Source: an uncultured Fretibacterium sp.
GTDB lineage: Bacteria; Synergistota; Synergistia; Synergistales; Aminobacteriaceae
Length of the DNA stretch: 54,315 bases
Direction: 5' to 3'
NCBI GenBank assembly: GCA_937915755.1
Contig: CALGGR010000182.1
Location: 1-54,315 of the forward strand
The notes under the pieces are model-generated. The model did no database searches. It had not been told where the DNA came from and worked only from the letters and a program-made list of their open reading frames with translations. Positions 8,183-17,356 of the stretch are shown piece by piece. The translations under genes were made by a program, and so were the position numbers. Within the stretch, counting starts at the first letter, position 1, and every line of letters starts with the position of its first letter.

Positions 8183-8620
8183 ATGAGGAAGTTTGTGATA
8201 CCGGCAGTCTTTGTGCTACTGATGTGTAATGTGTGTTGGGGAGCAGTATCCGAGGATATGAGCATATATCTTCGGAAAGATGTTTTCGACGCAAAGATGG
8301 AGGCATTCATGAAGGAGATACGAGGAGAATTTCAAGTTATGAATGCTAAGCTAGAGGCACTTTCCCAACGAGTAGATGATAATTATCATCATCTGGAACA
8401 AAGGATAGATAATAACTATCACAGTCTGGATACTAGGATCTCTGATGTTAGGAACGATGTATATCTAGGATTGGTGATACTGGGAATAATAGTATCACTG
8501 CCTGTTGTGCAGAAGATATTGGACAGCAGGGAGATTAAGCGTCATATGGTAACTCTGGAAGACGTTAAACACCTCATAGAGGAAAATAATGCGGAACTGA
8601 GAAAAAGTCTGCAAGTATGA
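8183..8620 (+). CDS. Secreted coiled-coil protein with membrane anchor (diverged paralogue)
   Basis: The 145-residue product shares the layout of the genes at 5142 and 5846: a signal sequence (MRKFVIPAVFVLLMCNVCWG), a RKDVFDAKMEA opening like RKDVYEANMKG, a short coiled coil, a hydrophobic segment (VYLGLVILGIIVSLPVVQ) and the tail LEDVKHLIEENNAEL. The middle contains a duplicated DNNYH(H/S)L(E/D) unit (about residues 70-92). It is separated from its relatives by the PLP enzyme gene. RBS gaggtgaggaa precedes the ATG and a strong terminator follows. Function unknown. Confidence 0.7.
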   Translation: MRKFVIPAVFVLLMCNVCWGAVSEDMSIYLRKDVFDAKMEAFMKEIRGEFQVMNAKLEALSQRVDDNYHHLEQRIDNNYHSLDTRISDVRNDVYLGLVILGIIVSLPVVQKILDSREIKRHMVTLEDVKHLIEENNAELRKSLQV

Positions 8621-8641
8621 GGAACGTTGACTGAATTTCAG

Positions 8642-8674
8642 CAGGAGTGTCTTTGCGGGCATTCCTGTTTTTTT
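8642..8674 (+). terminator. Rho-independent terminator
   Basis: An eight-pair stem CAGGAGTG/CATTCCTG with a 10-nt loop is followed by seven T residues. Confidence 0.88.
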
Positions 8675-8730
8675 GTGCTACTATATACGAAAAAGGAACT
8701 GATGCTAGATAGCCCGAATGTGTGAAATTG

Positions 8731-8786
8731 TGGTATAAGGTGTTACGGAAAGCATACTTGACAGAATCAATAAGGAGGAATAATCT
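8731..8786 (+). promoter_or_regulatory. Probable promoter(s) for the rseP-ispG leader
   Basis: Two candidates are visible. TTGACA at 8758-8763 is 17 nt from TAATCT at 8781-8786, a near-consensus sigma-70 pair. An extended -10 element TGGTATAAG lies at 8731-8739. The second would include the whole inverted repeat at 8785-8995 in the transcript; the first would start inside its left arm. Confidence 0.55.
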
Positions 8787-8995
8787 GCTACGTAATGTCA
8801 GTGTGCTGGACAGGTAACGCCAATCCGAAGAAATTCGGCTACCTTCGGCTAGGGGGGAAGTTAAAGCCTCTGGACTGCCGTACCAACTCAAGTAGGCACG
8901 CCGAAAGAGGGCAGGAAATGCCTCATTAATGAGGAAAGAAAGAGGAAAAGTCGAAAGAGTGTACACAGCACTTTATTACACTTTTTACGTAGCAG
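8785..8995 (+). ncRNA. Candidate structured RNA or leader upstream of rseP
   Basis: This 211-nt non-coding stretch is bounded by a perfect 11-bp inverted repeat, CTGCTACGTAA (8785-8795) and TTACGTAGCAG (8985-8995). Further nested pairings are possible: AGTGT 8800-8804 with ACACT 8978-8982, and GCTG 8805-8808 with CAGC 8966-8969. Inside are hairpins CCGAA-GAAA-TTCGG (8825-8838) and CCTC-ATTAAT-GAGG (8930-8943 region). CCGAAG can instead pair with CTTCGG at 8843-8848, so two exclusive folds exist. The right arm ends just before the RBS and TTG start of rseP. I do not recognise a known riboswitch, 6S, RNase P or SRP RNA. Confidence 0.45.
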
Positions 8996-9005
8996 AGGAT
9001 ACAGC

Positions 9006-10058
9006 TTGCATTTGTTAATGAGCGTTATAGCATTCGTAATAGTAATAGCGGTCTGCGTAATTGTCCACGAATATGGGCATTACATAACGGCGAAGATCTT
9101 AGGCGTTCAGGTTCATGAGTTCGCGTTCGGAATGGGCCCCGCAATTCTTCAGCGAAGGGACAAATCCGGAATGCTCTGGTCATGGAGATTACTACCCGTC
9201 GGAGGCTTCTGTCGTCTTGCAGGAATGAACGAGGAGGACGAGGGCGAGTCCATAATCTCAGGGCGCGGCTTCAATGAGCAGTCAGCGTGGAAGAGATTTC
9301 TCATTCTCCTCAACGGTTCGGCATTCAACGTGCTACTCGCGGTCTTGTTGATGGCTATCTACCTTTGGGGGCACGGGGTACTCGACATGGACAGCACACG
9401 GATCGGCGAGATAATGCCCGGCTTCCCGTCAGAACAGGCAGGCATTCAGGTCGGCGATGAGATTCAGTCTGTAAACGGCCAAACCGTAAGCAAATGGCGC
9501 GAAATGTCCGAGCTTATCCGAACAGAGAGCATCAAGAATCCCTCATTGACCCTCGAAGTAAAACGCGGTGAAGAAAATCTCACCCTGACCGTCAACGTCC
9601 CCAACAATGAGGAATACGGCCGCCCGATGCTCGGAATATCACCGTCGTATATGCGCTTCGGAGTATTTCAGGCTCTCAGGAACTCAGCGAGTTACACCTA
9701 CAGAATGACACTCATGATGCTTCGCGGTCTTGCCGAACTTGTCATGGGCTATCAGGAGGCTGACGTTACCGGCCCTGTCGGAATTGCGTCAATGTCCGGC
9801 CATGCGTTAAGATCAGGGCTTTGGGGATTCCTCTCATTCATCTCGATAATCGCCCTGAATCTCGGGATACTCAACCTCTTCCCTATACCTGCGCTTGACG
9901 GCGGAAGGATATTGTTCGTTTTGCTTGAGATGATTTTACGGCGCAGGCTTCCTGAGAAAGTCGAGAACTGGATACACACGGCGGGCTTTGTCGTTCTAAT
10001 CTCCTTGATGATACTCGTAACCTTCAAGGACGTCTATAACATATTTATGACACACTAA
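9006..10058 (+). CDS. rseP: Site-2 protease RseP
   Basis: This is an intramembrane zinc metalloprotease that cleaves membrane-anchored anti-sigma factors and signal-peptide remnants. The first membrane segment contains the HExxH motif (VHEYGHY, about residues 20-26). A PDZ domain follows (about 120-210: MPGFPSEQAGIQVGDEIQSVNGQ), and the second metal-ligand motif NLFPIPALDGGRI is near residue 295. The 350-residue length is normal. A TTG at 9006 is preferred because agagga lies 6-7 nt upstream; the next ATG (9018) is poorly spaced. It is followed after 2 bp by ispG. Confidence 0.93.
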   Translation: MHLLMSVIAFVIVIAVCVIVHEYGHYITAKILGVQVHEFAFGMGPAILQRRDKSGMLWSWRLLPVGGFCRLAGMNEEDEGESIISGRGFNEQSAWKRFLILLNGSAFNVLLAVLLMAIYLWGHGVLDMDSTRIGEIMPGFPSEQAGIQVGDEIQSVNGQTVSKWREMSELIRTESIKNPSLTLEVKRGEENLTLTVNVPNNEEYGRPMLGISPSYMRFGVFQALRNSASYTYRMTLMMLRGLAELVMGYQEADVTGPVGIASMSGHALRSGLWGFLSFISIIALNLGILNLFPIPALDGGRILFVLLEMILRRRLPEKVENWIHTAGFVVLISLMILVTFKDVYNIFMTH

Positions 10059-10060
10059 CC

Positions 10061-11101
10061 ATGAACAGTAAAAGACAAGTCAACATTAACGGTCTCACTA
10101 TAGGCGGAAATGCTCCTGTCCGCGTTGAAAGTATGCTGAAAGTCTCGCTCGACAAAAGGGACGAATGCCTCGCTCAGTGTGAACGTCTCATTAAATCGGG
10201 CTGTGAGATGGCACGTGCTGCGCTTCCTGACGCGAAATATGCCGATGACTTGAGAGCACTCGTTGCGTCAACAAGGCTCGTCATTATGGCTGACATTCAT
10301 TTTAACCCAGCGCTTGCGATTCTTGCGATGGAGGCCGGCTGTAAGGCAATACGAATCAATCCGGGCAACATGCCTTTGTCCCGCCTAAATGACGTAATAT
10401 CCTGCGCTGCTTCGATGGGAGTTGTGATCCGGATCGGTGCTAACGGCGGAAGCGTCTCACAGTCCCAGCTTGACGAGGCAAATGGCGACCGTTCAAGAGC
10501 GTTGTTCCTTGCGGTACGTGAGCAGGCTGAATTATTGCTTTCCCACAATTTCACGGACATCATACTGTCGGCAAAATCCTCAAGCGTTCCTGAATGCGTC
10601 CGTGCAAATGAGCTTATCGCTGAGGCATACCCCGATTTCCCCATGCACATCGGCTTGACCGAAGCAGGGCCGGGAGACGGCGGTGTCGTTAAGGGCAGCG
10701 CGTGTATTTCGGCGTTGTTGATGCGAGGGATCGGTGATACGTTGCGTGTCTCTTTGACCGATGAACCGGAGCGTGAAGTCAGGGTAGGCTATGAGATTCT
10801 GAAGGCACTTGAGCTTAGGACGCGGGGAGTGAACCTGATTTCATGCCCGACATGCGGGAGAAGGCGAGCTGACGTAATGCGTCTGGTGAAGATCGTTGAG
10901 CCTATGCTTGCGGGATTGCCTGACGGGGTTAGCGTTGCAGTGATGGGGTGCGAGGTCAACGGCCCTAAAGAGGCGAGGCACGCACGCTTCGGGATTGCCG
11001 GAACGCCTAAAGGAGCTGTGCTTTTTCGGGAGGGCGAGAGAGTCGGGGAGTATTCGTTCGAGGAGCTCGAAGGGGTACTGCCTGAGTTCTTGAAGATGTA
11101 A
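10061..11101 (+). CDS. ispG: 4-hydroxy-3-methylbut-2-enyl diphosphate synthase (GcpE)
   Basis: This iron-sulfur enzyme converts methylerythritol cyclodiphosphate to HMBPP in the MEP isoprenoid pathway. Seen: the TIM-barrel opening VNINGLTIGGNAPVRVESML, the MADIHFNPALA and AIRINPGNM motifs, and a C-terminal 4Fe-4S domain with ISCPTCGRRRAD and VMGCEVNGPKEARHA. Three cysteines bind the cluster. The 346-residue length is normal for the bacterial type. Its position directly after rseP, 2 bp away, is a common bacterial arrangement. Confidence 0.95.
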   Translation: MNSKRQVNINGLTIGGNAPVRVESMLKVSLDKRDECLAQCERLIKSGCEMARAALPDAKYADDLRALVASTRLVIMADIHFNPALAILAMEAGCKAIRINPGNMPLSRLNDVISCAASMGVVIRIGANGGSVSQSQLDEANGDRSRALFLAVREQAELLLSHNFTDIILSAKSSSVPECVRANELIAEAYPDFPMHIGLTEAGPGDGGVVKGSACISALLMRGIGDTLRVSLTDEPEREVRVGYEILKALELRTRGVNLISCPTCGRRRADVMRLVKIVEPMLAGLPDGVSVAVMGCEVNGPKEARHARFGIAGTPKGAVLFREGERVGEYSFEELEGVLPEFLKM

Positions 11102-11109
11102 TGTGATGG

Positions 11110-11135
11110 CCTCCCTGATTTCGGGGAGGTTGTAT
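11110..11135 (+). terminator. Probable terminator after ispG
   Basis: A CCTCCC/GGGAGG-type hairpin with a short loop is followed by a T-rich but interrupted tail (TTGTATTTTAT). Confidence 0.6.
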
Positions 11136-11206
11136 TTTATCCCAATCATGCGCTAAAATATTCTTCACTTCGTATTTCCAGAAAATTTCATCAAGGAGGC
11201 ATTATC

Positions 11207-14200
11207 ATGGTCAAAAAGCTTTTGGCGTTTATGATGATGTTGTTACTAATGTCATCAGGGGCATGGGCAGAGCCGTATATGTGGGCAAAACACGAATCTC
11301 TTGCAGGTCTGACTGATGGGCATTCGGATTACTCGCAGGCAAGATTCTCGCAAATATACGTAACTGTCTCAGATAATGACGTCCAATTCACTGAAGAGAT
11401 CTCAAAACTACCGGGAACGTTCACAATTTCAGGCGGTAATTATTCCTTCTGGAACGGACAAGAGATGCAGAAAGTCTCAGAGGCTCCCCATACATTCAAA
11501 TTAGGCTCAACTTATGGAAGATGGGGCTACGAACTCTACAGGGACGATGATCAGCGCACCCGTTTGTGCCTTGAAGCAGACAATGGCCTTAACGGTGTAA
11601 ACGTGAACTGGACTGTTCCCGATATGCCAAGCCTCAGTGGTCAGGCAAAGTTCCCGAATTACAGGACTACTCAGGAGCAGCTCGACTCATTCGTACCCTA
11701 CATAGAGTTCATACGTTCAGGCTCTAAGGTTACGGGTCTGAACTGGCGCGTTGTGAATCCTTCTGACACATCAAAGCCCGTCCCTCAAGACTTCAACATG
11801 GAGTTCCAAGTAGATAACGCAAGCAGGAAGGGCTGGGACGAGTTTTACTGGAGCCCGTGGGTTCAGATTCCTGCAGGTGAGACTCCAGAAGGTACGCTGA
11901 CATTCTATGAACCTATCGAGGAATCGGAAATATGGCTGATAGAAGTCAATCTGAATACCTTCGATGAGGATGCAGAGAAGATACACACATGGAAATTCTC
12001 TCGCCTTGATGAGCCTGAGTTGTCTATGTGGAGTACGTATGAGTCAGACGCAAAGCTCATAAATGGCAAAGCGGATTACAGTGATGCTACGTTTTATGGC
12101 CTTTCTCTTACCGTTGAGACAGACAATTCTATTCTGGCCGAAGCAAAGCACTTCACCGACGCGGGGAGAATAACCATTTCAGGCGGCGGCTATACGCTGA
12201 GAGATGACGATACAGAGGAAATCATTGATTCAGTAGATGTCGGACAAGATATGACGTTCAACTTGGGAATATACCGAGAACTTCATATCGACAAGAGCTG
12301 GCTTGAGTATGGCCTGAGAAACGAAGATTCCAGAATCGTGGTGCTTGCCGGAGGGGCTGAAACAGATCTCGGAGGAAGGACTGTAACATGGACATTCCCT
12401 CCAGAGCTGAACATGGACAGAAGCGCAGAAATCCCAAGCTACAAATCAGTCTCCGAACAGCTTGCTTCCTGCGTGCCGTACATTGAAGTAACGAGTGAGG
12501 ACGGAAAAATCACAGCTGTGAACTATAAGCTGGTTAACCCTCAGGATACTTCGACAGCTTTACAGCCTTCATACAGGACAGACTTCAGAATCAGTATTCT
12601 TCACTCTGATGACAGCAGTATCTTGCGTTCAAGCTGGTACAACAACACGAACCAAGGCACATGGGTTCTTGATGAGCCGGAAGCGCTGGGCAATGTGAGC
12701 TTTATTTTTGTCAGGGTACATTACCACGAAAGCGGCAATGAATTTCTCGACTATCAGTGGGACTTCGCTCCTGTCTCAGTTCCTGCGCCCATCGAAATCA
12801 CAACCGTCAGCCTCCCCAAAGGCACGAAAGAAACGCCATACACCGCAACACTTGCTGCTAACGTTTCAGGCGCAACATGGTCGGTGTCATCGGGTACACT
12901 TCCGGCAGGTCTAACTCTCGATCCATCGACAGGCGAAATCTCAGGCATTCCAACATCATCGGGAGCATTCACGTTTACGTTGACTGCAAGCAATTCGGCG
13001 GGCAGCGATTCTCGGATGTTCACGCTGACGATTGAGAGTGTTGCCGGGGCTCCGATGATAACGACTCCGCAGGATTTGGGGACATTCCAGCATGGACAAG
13101 ACGTGTCGGTTCAGCTTGAAGCCATTGGAGCAACGCCGATAACGTGGACTGCTATGGGGCTTCCATCGTGGCTTACGTTCGATGCGGAGTCAGCAACGAT
13201 TTCCGGCACAGCACCCGACAAGTCCGGCGAGACATCATTCACGATAGTGGCAGCAAATGCGGCTGGGAAAGACTCACGGAAGTTCACGCTGAAGGTGAAA
13301 AACAGCACGTCAGAGATAATCGCTCCGTCAATAACAACGGCCTCACTTGATGATGGCAAGGCTGGCGAACTCTACAACGCAACGCTCGACGCAACAGGCA
13401 CATCACCATTGACGTGGACAGCTATCGGGCTTCCAGATGGCTTGACGCTCAACACATCGGGGAAACTCACGGGTGTTCCTAAAGTCAGCGGAACATTCAC
13501 GGTCGTTGTAACAGCTGAAAACTCGGTTGGCAATGACACAAAGGAATACACGCTGACGATAGCTGAGAGCAACAAGGTAACCCCGCCAAAGATTACGACT
13601 GAGACGCTTGATGAGGCGACGGCAGGAGAGGCGTACAGCTTCCAGTTCAAAGCAGAGGGGAAGAGTATAACGTGGACAGCAACGTGGAAAACGCTGACTG
13701 GCCTCACGTTCTCACCTGATGGATTGCTCACTGGAACACCCAAAGCCGCAGGGACGTACAACATAACGGTGAAGGCAAAGAACACAGCCGGCACTGACTA
13801 CGCGAACTTTACGCTCAAGGTCAACAGTACTGGAAGCAATGTGAATGCTCCGGTGGTGAAGTCCTCGAAGATTCCCGACGCATATCAGGGCGAGGAGTAC
13901 AGCTATTTCCTTGAAGCAGAGGGTACAGGTCTCAAGTGGAAACTTGCGGATGGAGAGTCGCTTCCAGGTGGCTTGGAACTCACAGAGGAAGGCGAGGTTA
14001 CAGGGAGAGTTGAGACCAGCAAGGCTACAACCTTCAAGTTCAACGTAATCGCTTCAAACAGTGCAGGTTCATCAAAGGCAAAGCAGATAAGCCTGAAAGT
14101 CGTTGCAAATGCTCCTGAGTTCAAGAGCGATGCTTTGAAGGAAGCGAAGTGGAACAAGAAGTACAGCTACACTCTGAAGGTCAAGAACATGAAGCCGACA

Positions 14201-15301
14201 GTCTGGAGCATTGAGGGCGATCTTCCTGAGGGCGTGAAGTTCGACAAGGGCAAGTTCTCAGGCAAACCTACAGAAGCTGGAGAGTTCGATCTGACTATTT
14301 CCGCAAGTAACGGGGCTGTCGAGATTTCTGACGAGTTCACTCTGAACGTGAAAGGTATAACGCCGAAAATCAAGGGTTCGTTCAAGAAGGGCACAGAGGG
14401 TGAAGCATACAGGTCGGTATTGAAAGCGACGGGTGTAACACCTCTTACGTGGGACTTTGATGAATTGCCTGATGGACTTGACTTCACGACTAACGCGACT
14501 GGCGAAGAATGCACGATTTTCGGAACGCCTGAGAGATTGTTCAGCGGCAAAATTCAAGTAACAGTTGAGAATGGCTCAGGTGATGACCAATCGTACAGCA
14601 AGGGAATGAAGATGACCATCAAGGCCGTGAAACCGAAATTTTCGACAACAATCAGCGACATTCCAGACGGTGTTGTCGGCGAAATGTACTCATGCCAGTT
14701 CAAGCTCTCGACAAATAACGCGGAAGTGATATGGTCATACACGGGAGAGATGCCTGAAGGTCTGACGATGGACGAGGACACTGGAATGATTTACGGAGTC
14801 CCAATGAAAGCGGGAGAGAACTTCAAAATCAAGGTAACCGCTGCAAACGCTAACAAGCTCTCCTACAAGTCAACGCAGACGTTCTACATCTCGATAAAGG
14901 AGGCACCGGCTGCAGACAAACCAGAAGAGCTGGAAGCCCCCGAGTTCGAGAACGGGGTGGCCATCCATGAGCGTGGAGAACTTGCTGCTGAAACTCTCGC
15001 AGTAATAGCCAACAATTATGAGGTGGTAGCTGCAGTTCTTCCGGCATTGGAAGTCGAAGAATCGGGCATTTACGAGTTCGCGGTGTCGCTCGATGTGAAT
15101 GCACCTGAAGTCGGGTTGCTTGCGTGGCATTCGTTCCCTGATGGTGAGGATGATGAGGGCGATGCAGACAACGCTGTATTTCTCGACGAAGATGGTGAAG
15201 TCATTGAGAGGGTGCCAGAAAGCTACACGGTAACTGTGAGCGCATGGCTTGAACCTGGAATCATCTACGAGCCAATCATCGCGGTGAAAATCAGAGAGTA
15301 A
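11207..15301 (+). CDS. Large secreted protein with eight putative-Ig repeats
   Basis: The 1364-residue product starts with a signal peptide (MVKKLLAFMMMLLLMSSGAWA). Two tandem copies of an unrecognised domain follow (about 24-270 and 275-525), each opening MW(A/S).(H/Y)ES..L..G..DYS and containing an ISGG.Y strand and a VNP(S/Q)DTS motif. Then come eight He_PIG-like Ig repeats (about 526-1250) with the signature LP.GL....G.I.G.P...G.F...V.A.N..G. A distinct acidic C-terminal domain (about 1255-1364) ends the protein. No sorting signal or transmembrane anchor is visible. Such repeats usually mediate surface adhesion or sugar binding; the actual ligand is unknown. It is a single-gene unit with a clear terminator. 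Confidence 0.85.
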   Translation: MVKKLLAFMMMLLLMSSGAWAEPYMWAKHESLAGLTDGHSDYSQARFSQIYVTVSDNDVQFTEEISKLPGTFTISGGNYSFWNGQEMQKVSEAPHTFKLGSTYGRWGYELYRDDDQRTRLCLEADNGLNGVNVNWTVPDMPSLSGQAKFPNYRTTQEQLDSFVPYIEFIRSGSKVTGLNWRVVNPSDTSKPVPQDFNMEFQVDNASRKGWDEFYWSPWVQIPAGETPEGTLTFYEPIEESEIWLIEVNLNTFDEDAEKIHTWKFSRLDEPELSMWSTYESDAKLINGKADYSDATFYGLSLTVETDNSILAEAKHFTDAGRITISGGGYTLRDDDTEEIIDSVDVGQDMTFNLGIYRELHIDKSWLEYGLRNEDSRIVVLAGGAETDLGGRTVTWTFPPELNMDRSAEIPSYKSVSEQLASCVPYIEVTSEDGKITAVNYKLVNPQDTSTALQPSYRTDFRISILHSDDSSILRSSWYNNTNQGTWVLDEPEALGNVSFIFVRVHYHESGNEFLDYQWDFAPVSVPAPIEITTVSLPKGTKETPYTATLAANVSGATWSVSSGTLPAGLTLDPSTGEISGIPTSSGAFTFTLTASNSAGSDSRMFTLTIESVAGAPMITTPQDLGTFQHGQDVSVQLEAIGATPITWTAMGLPSWLTFDAESATISGTAPDKSGETSFTIVAANAAGKDSRKFTLKVKNSTSEIIAPSITTASLDDGKAGELYNATLDATGTSPLTWTAIGLPDGLTLNTSGKLTGVPKVSGTFTVVVTAENSVGNDTKEYTLTIAESNKVTPPKITTETLDEATAGEAYSFQFKAEGKSITWTATWKTLTGLTFSPDGLLTGTPKAAGTYNITVKAKNTAGTDYANFTLKVNSTGSNVNAPVVKSSKIPDAYQGEEYSYFLEAEGTGLKWKLADGESLPGGLELTEEGEVTGRVETSKATTFKFNVIASNSAGSSKAKQISLKVVANAPEFKSDALKEAKWNKKYSYTLKVKNMKPTVWSIEGDLPEGVKFDKGKFSGKPTEAGEFDLTISASNGAVEISDEFTLNVKGITPKIKGSFKKGTEGEAYRSVLKATGVTPLTWDFDELPDGLDFTTNATGEECTIFGTPERLFSGKIQVTVENGSGDDQSYSKGMKMTIKAVKPKFSTTISDIPDGVVGEMYSCQFKLSTNNAEVIWSYTGEMPEGLTMDEDTGMIYGVPMKAGENFKIKVTAANANKLSYKSTQTFYISIKEAPAADKPEELEAPEFENGVAIHERGELAAETLAVIANNYEVVAAVLPALEVEESGIYEFAVSLDVNAPEVGLLAWHSFPDGEDDEGDADNAVFLDEDGEVIERVPESYTVTVSAWLEPGIIYEPIIAVKIRE

Positions 15302-15316
15302 GGTTTGAAGCAAATT

Positions 15317-15344
15317 GCCCCTCGAGAGATTCGGGGGCTTTTTT
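15317..15344 (+). terminator. Rho-independent terminator
   Basis: A GCCCC(TCGA)...(T)CGGGGGC stem is followed by six T residues, 16 bp after the stop codon of the repeat protein. Confidence 0.9.
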
Positions 15345-15364
15345 GAACTTCACGTTTTTCGATA

Positions 15365-16351
15365 CTAATTCAGGTCTGCTGTGAACTCTTTGGCAAGCTC
15401 CTTAACTTCTTCGGGATCCTCCCTGTTCATCTGCTCGGCATCGCGGTAGAAAGGCTGCGCGAAATATACGCCAAGAACTTCCGCGTAGCTCTTATCCTCA
15501 AGCACTATCTGGCGGCAAATCTCAGCGAGCTTGTTCACGATTGCCTTGTCGGTTCCTTTGGGGAACTTGACCTCGTACTTCTTAGCGTTGACCACCTTGT
15601 CATAGCCCAGCTCCGTGAACGTTGAGTGATTGATTCCAGGAACCCTCTGCTTTGACATTACGCCGAGACAAACGAGGTCGCCCTTCTCGATGTAATCCTT
15701 GAACTGCATGTAGTTGGCTGCAAGGAGATCAACCTGTCCGCCGAGCATGGCCGCCATTCTTTCACCCGCTGAAGTCCCGACGTTGATTTTGTCGAACTCA
15801 ACTCCCGCCTGATTCTCAAGAACCGTTCCGACGTACTCAGTGATTGAACCGAAGACCGTCGAGTAGCGAACCTTGCCGGGATTCTCCTTCGCGTAGGCTA
15901 TCATGTCAGCCAAAGACTTCCAGCCCTTGCTGTACTGCTTGTACTCACCTTCGGGCGAAATCGCAACGAGTGAATATGTCTCGTCGATTGCGACTGTGCA
16001 GCAGTTCTCGAAGTCTGTGGTGTATGAGAAGTCAGCCATTCCCGTAGCTTCCTGAACAAGAGACGCGCCCGTGTGGTTGAACAGCAACGTGTAACCGTCT
16101 GCGGGTTTGTTCATAACGTCCATAGCGGCAACCATTCCCGAACCGCCCTGCTCGTTGATGACGACGAACGTCTGACCTGTTACCTTGCTCACGCGCTGGA
16201 AGAGCTGTCGGCAATAAGTATCCGTGTCTCCGCCCGCTCCATAGGGGAGAATGACGTTGACCGTCTTCGTTGGCCAGTCCGCCGCGATTGCTGAACATGC
16301 CGAAACGATAACCATAACCGCAACAATAACGCTCGATAATACTTTCTTCAT
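15365..16351 (-). CDS. TctC/Bug-type periplasmic substrate-binding protein
   Basis: The 328-residue product has a signal peptide (ending around ACSAIAA) and the Bug-family opening DWPTKTVNVILPYGAGGDTDTYCR, then INEQGGSGMVAAMDV and ADGYTLLFNHTG, which form the ligand-binding loops. Such proteins bind small carboxylates and feed tripartite tricarboxylate (Tct) transporters. It is the last gene of a three-gene minus-strand operon behind the aldolase and the dehydrogenase, and has no membrane partners next to it. It probably shares TctAB encoded at 21817-23767 or works with the permease at 19585. RBS aggagg precedes the start. Confidence 0.9.
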   Translation of the reverse strand: MKKVLSSVIVAVMVIVSACSAIAADWPTKTVNVILPYGAGGDTDTYCRQLFQRVSKVTGQTFVVINEQGGSGMVAAMDVMNKPADGYTLLFNHTGASLVQEATGMADFSYTTDFENCCTVAIDETYSLVAISPEGEYKQYSKGWKSLADMIAYAKENPGKVRYSTVFGSITEYVGTVLENQAGVEFDKINVGTSAGERMAAMLGGQVDLLAANYMQFKDYIEKGDLVCLGVMSKQRVPGINHSTFTELGYDKVVNAKKYEVKFPKGTDKAIVNKLAEICRQIVLEDKSYAEVLGVYFAQPFYRDAEQMNREDPEEVKELAKEFTADLN

Positions 16352-16369
16352 GACCTGTAAATCCTCCTG

Positions 16370-17335
16370 TTAATTCTTGAGATATTGTTTGTTGACAACG
16401 TGCCGTACTTCCTTGCCGTTTGCGAAATCAATGATGTCGTCAGCAAGCATAGGCATAATCACATCACCGATGTCCGCAGTTCCTCCGCCGATGTGAGGTG
16501 TAACGATGATGTTCGGGGTATTGAGGAGTTCATCACCGGGCTGTAGCGGCTCATTCTCAACACCATCAAGCCCAGCACCTGAAAGTTTCCCTGACTTCAC
16601 AGCCTCAGCAAGAGCGTGATCGTCAATGAGTCCGCCCCTCGCTGTGTTGATGATTATTGCCCCGTCCTTCATTCCTGCGATTCTTTCCGCGTCAATCATG
16701 TGCTTGTTCTCGTCCGTAAGCGGAACATGAAGCGTAATCAAGTCCGACGTCTTCAAAACTTCATCGAGGGACGTAAATTTCAGCTTGAACTCCTCTTCCA
16801 TTTCGGGCTTCAGCCTGTAAGGGTCATAGTACTGTGTTGTTGCCCCGAATGCCTGAACCTTCCGCGCAACCTGCCTGCCGATGTTTCCAGCACCGACTAT
16901 GCCGACTACCTTGTTGTTCAATGTGTAGGAGCTGTTGATGAATGTGTTCTTGCTCCATTCACCGCGCCTCAGGCTGTCCTCGTGGCACATCAGCTTTCGT
17001 CCTACTGCAAGCATCAGGAGCACCGCAAGTTCCGACACCGCGCCCGCGTTTGCGCCCGGAGTGTTCGTTACGAGTACGCCATGTTCGCCCGCTGCCTCAA
17101 TGTCAACCGAGTCGAAACCTGCGCCCCAGCGGAGAATCATCTTGAGATTCTTGTTGCGCTCAATGACTTCTTTCGGGGCTTTGAAGATTCTAAGTATCAT
17201 GATCTCAGCGTCAGTCATTGCGTCGTAGGCTTCCTGAGTGTTGACTTCCACGAGGTCAAATTTGTCATTCGGAAGAAGCTTGCTCAGTGTCTCGAACGTA
17301 TGATTCGGATATTTCCCCGCTAATACGACTTTCAT
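16370..17335 (-). CDS. NAD-dependent 2-hydroxyacid dehydrogenase (SerA-like)
   Basis: The 321-residue product belongs to the D-isomer-specific 2-hydroxyacid dehydrogenase family. It has a substrate-domain arginine segment (LRWGAGFDSVD), the Rossmann motif VGIVGAGNIGRQVARKV near residue 145, the NTARGGLIDDHAL loop with its conserved Arg, and the catalytic histidine in VTPHIGGGTADIG near residue 283. No C-terminal ACT domain is present, so it is not a full regulatory SerA. Located 21 bp after the aldolase gene, it probably reduces or oxidises a 2-oxo/2-hydroxy acid produced in the same pathway. The substrate is not determinable from sequence. Confidence 0.9.
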   Translation of the reverse strand: MKVVLAGKYPNHTFETLSKLLPNDKFDLVEVNTQEAYDAMTDAEIMILRIFKAPKEVIERNKNLKMILRWGAGFDSVDIEAAGEHGVLVTNTPGANAGAVSELAVLLMLAVGRKLMCHEDSLRRGEWSKNTFINSSYTLNNKVVGIVGAGNIGRQVARKVQAFGATTQYYDPYRLKPEMEEEFKLKFTSLDEVLKTSDLITLHVPLTDENKHMIDAERIAGMKDGAIIINTARGGLIDDHALAEAVKSGKLSGAGLDGVENEPLQPGDELLNTPNIIVTPHIGGGTADIGDVIMPMLADDIIDFANGKEVRHVVNKQYLKN

Positions 17336-17356
17336 TTCTGAAATCCCCCTTCCGTC

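Noticed and set aside
8785..8995. Retron msr-msd region
   Set aside because: The flanking inverted repeat fits the idea, but the adjacent gene is rseP and no reverse transcriptase lies within 40 kb.
8785..8995. 6S, RNase P or SRP RNA
   Set aside because: The diagnostic conserved segments of RNase P and SRP RNA are absent, and the branched fold with alternative hairpins does not give the single open bubble expected of 6S RNA.
13372..13794. Long antisense frames opposite the Ig-repeat protein
   Set aside because: They arise from the repetitive codon pattern of the He_PIG-like repeats, lack RBSs and overlap a well-supported gene.
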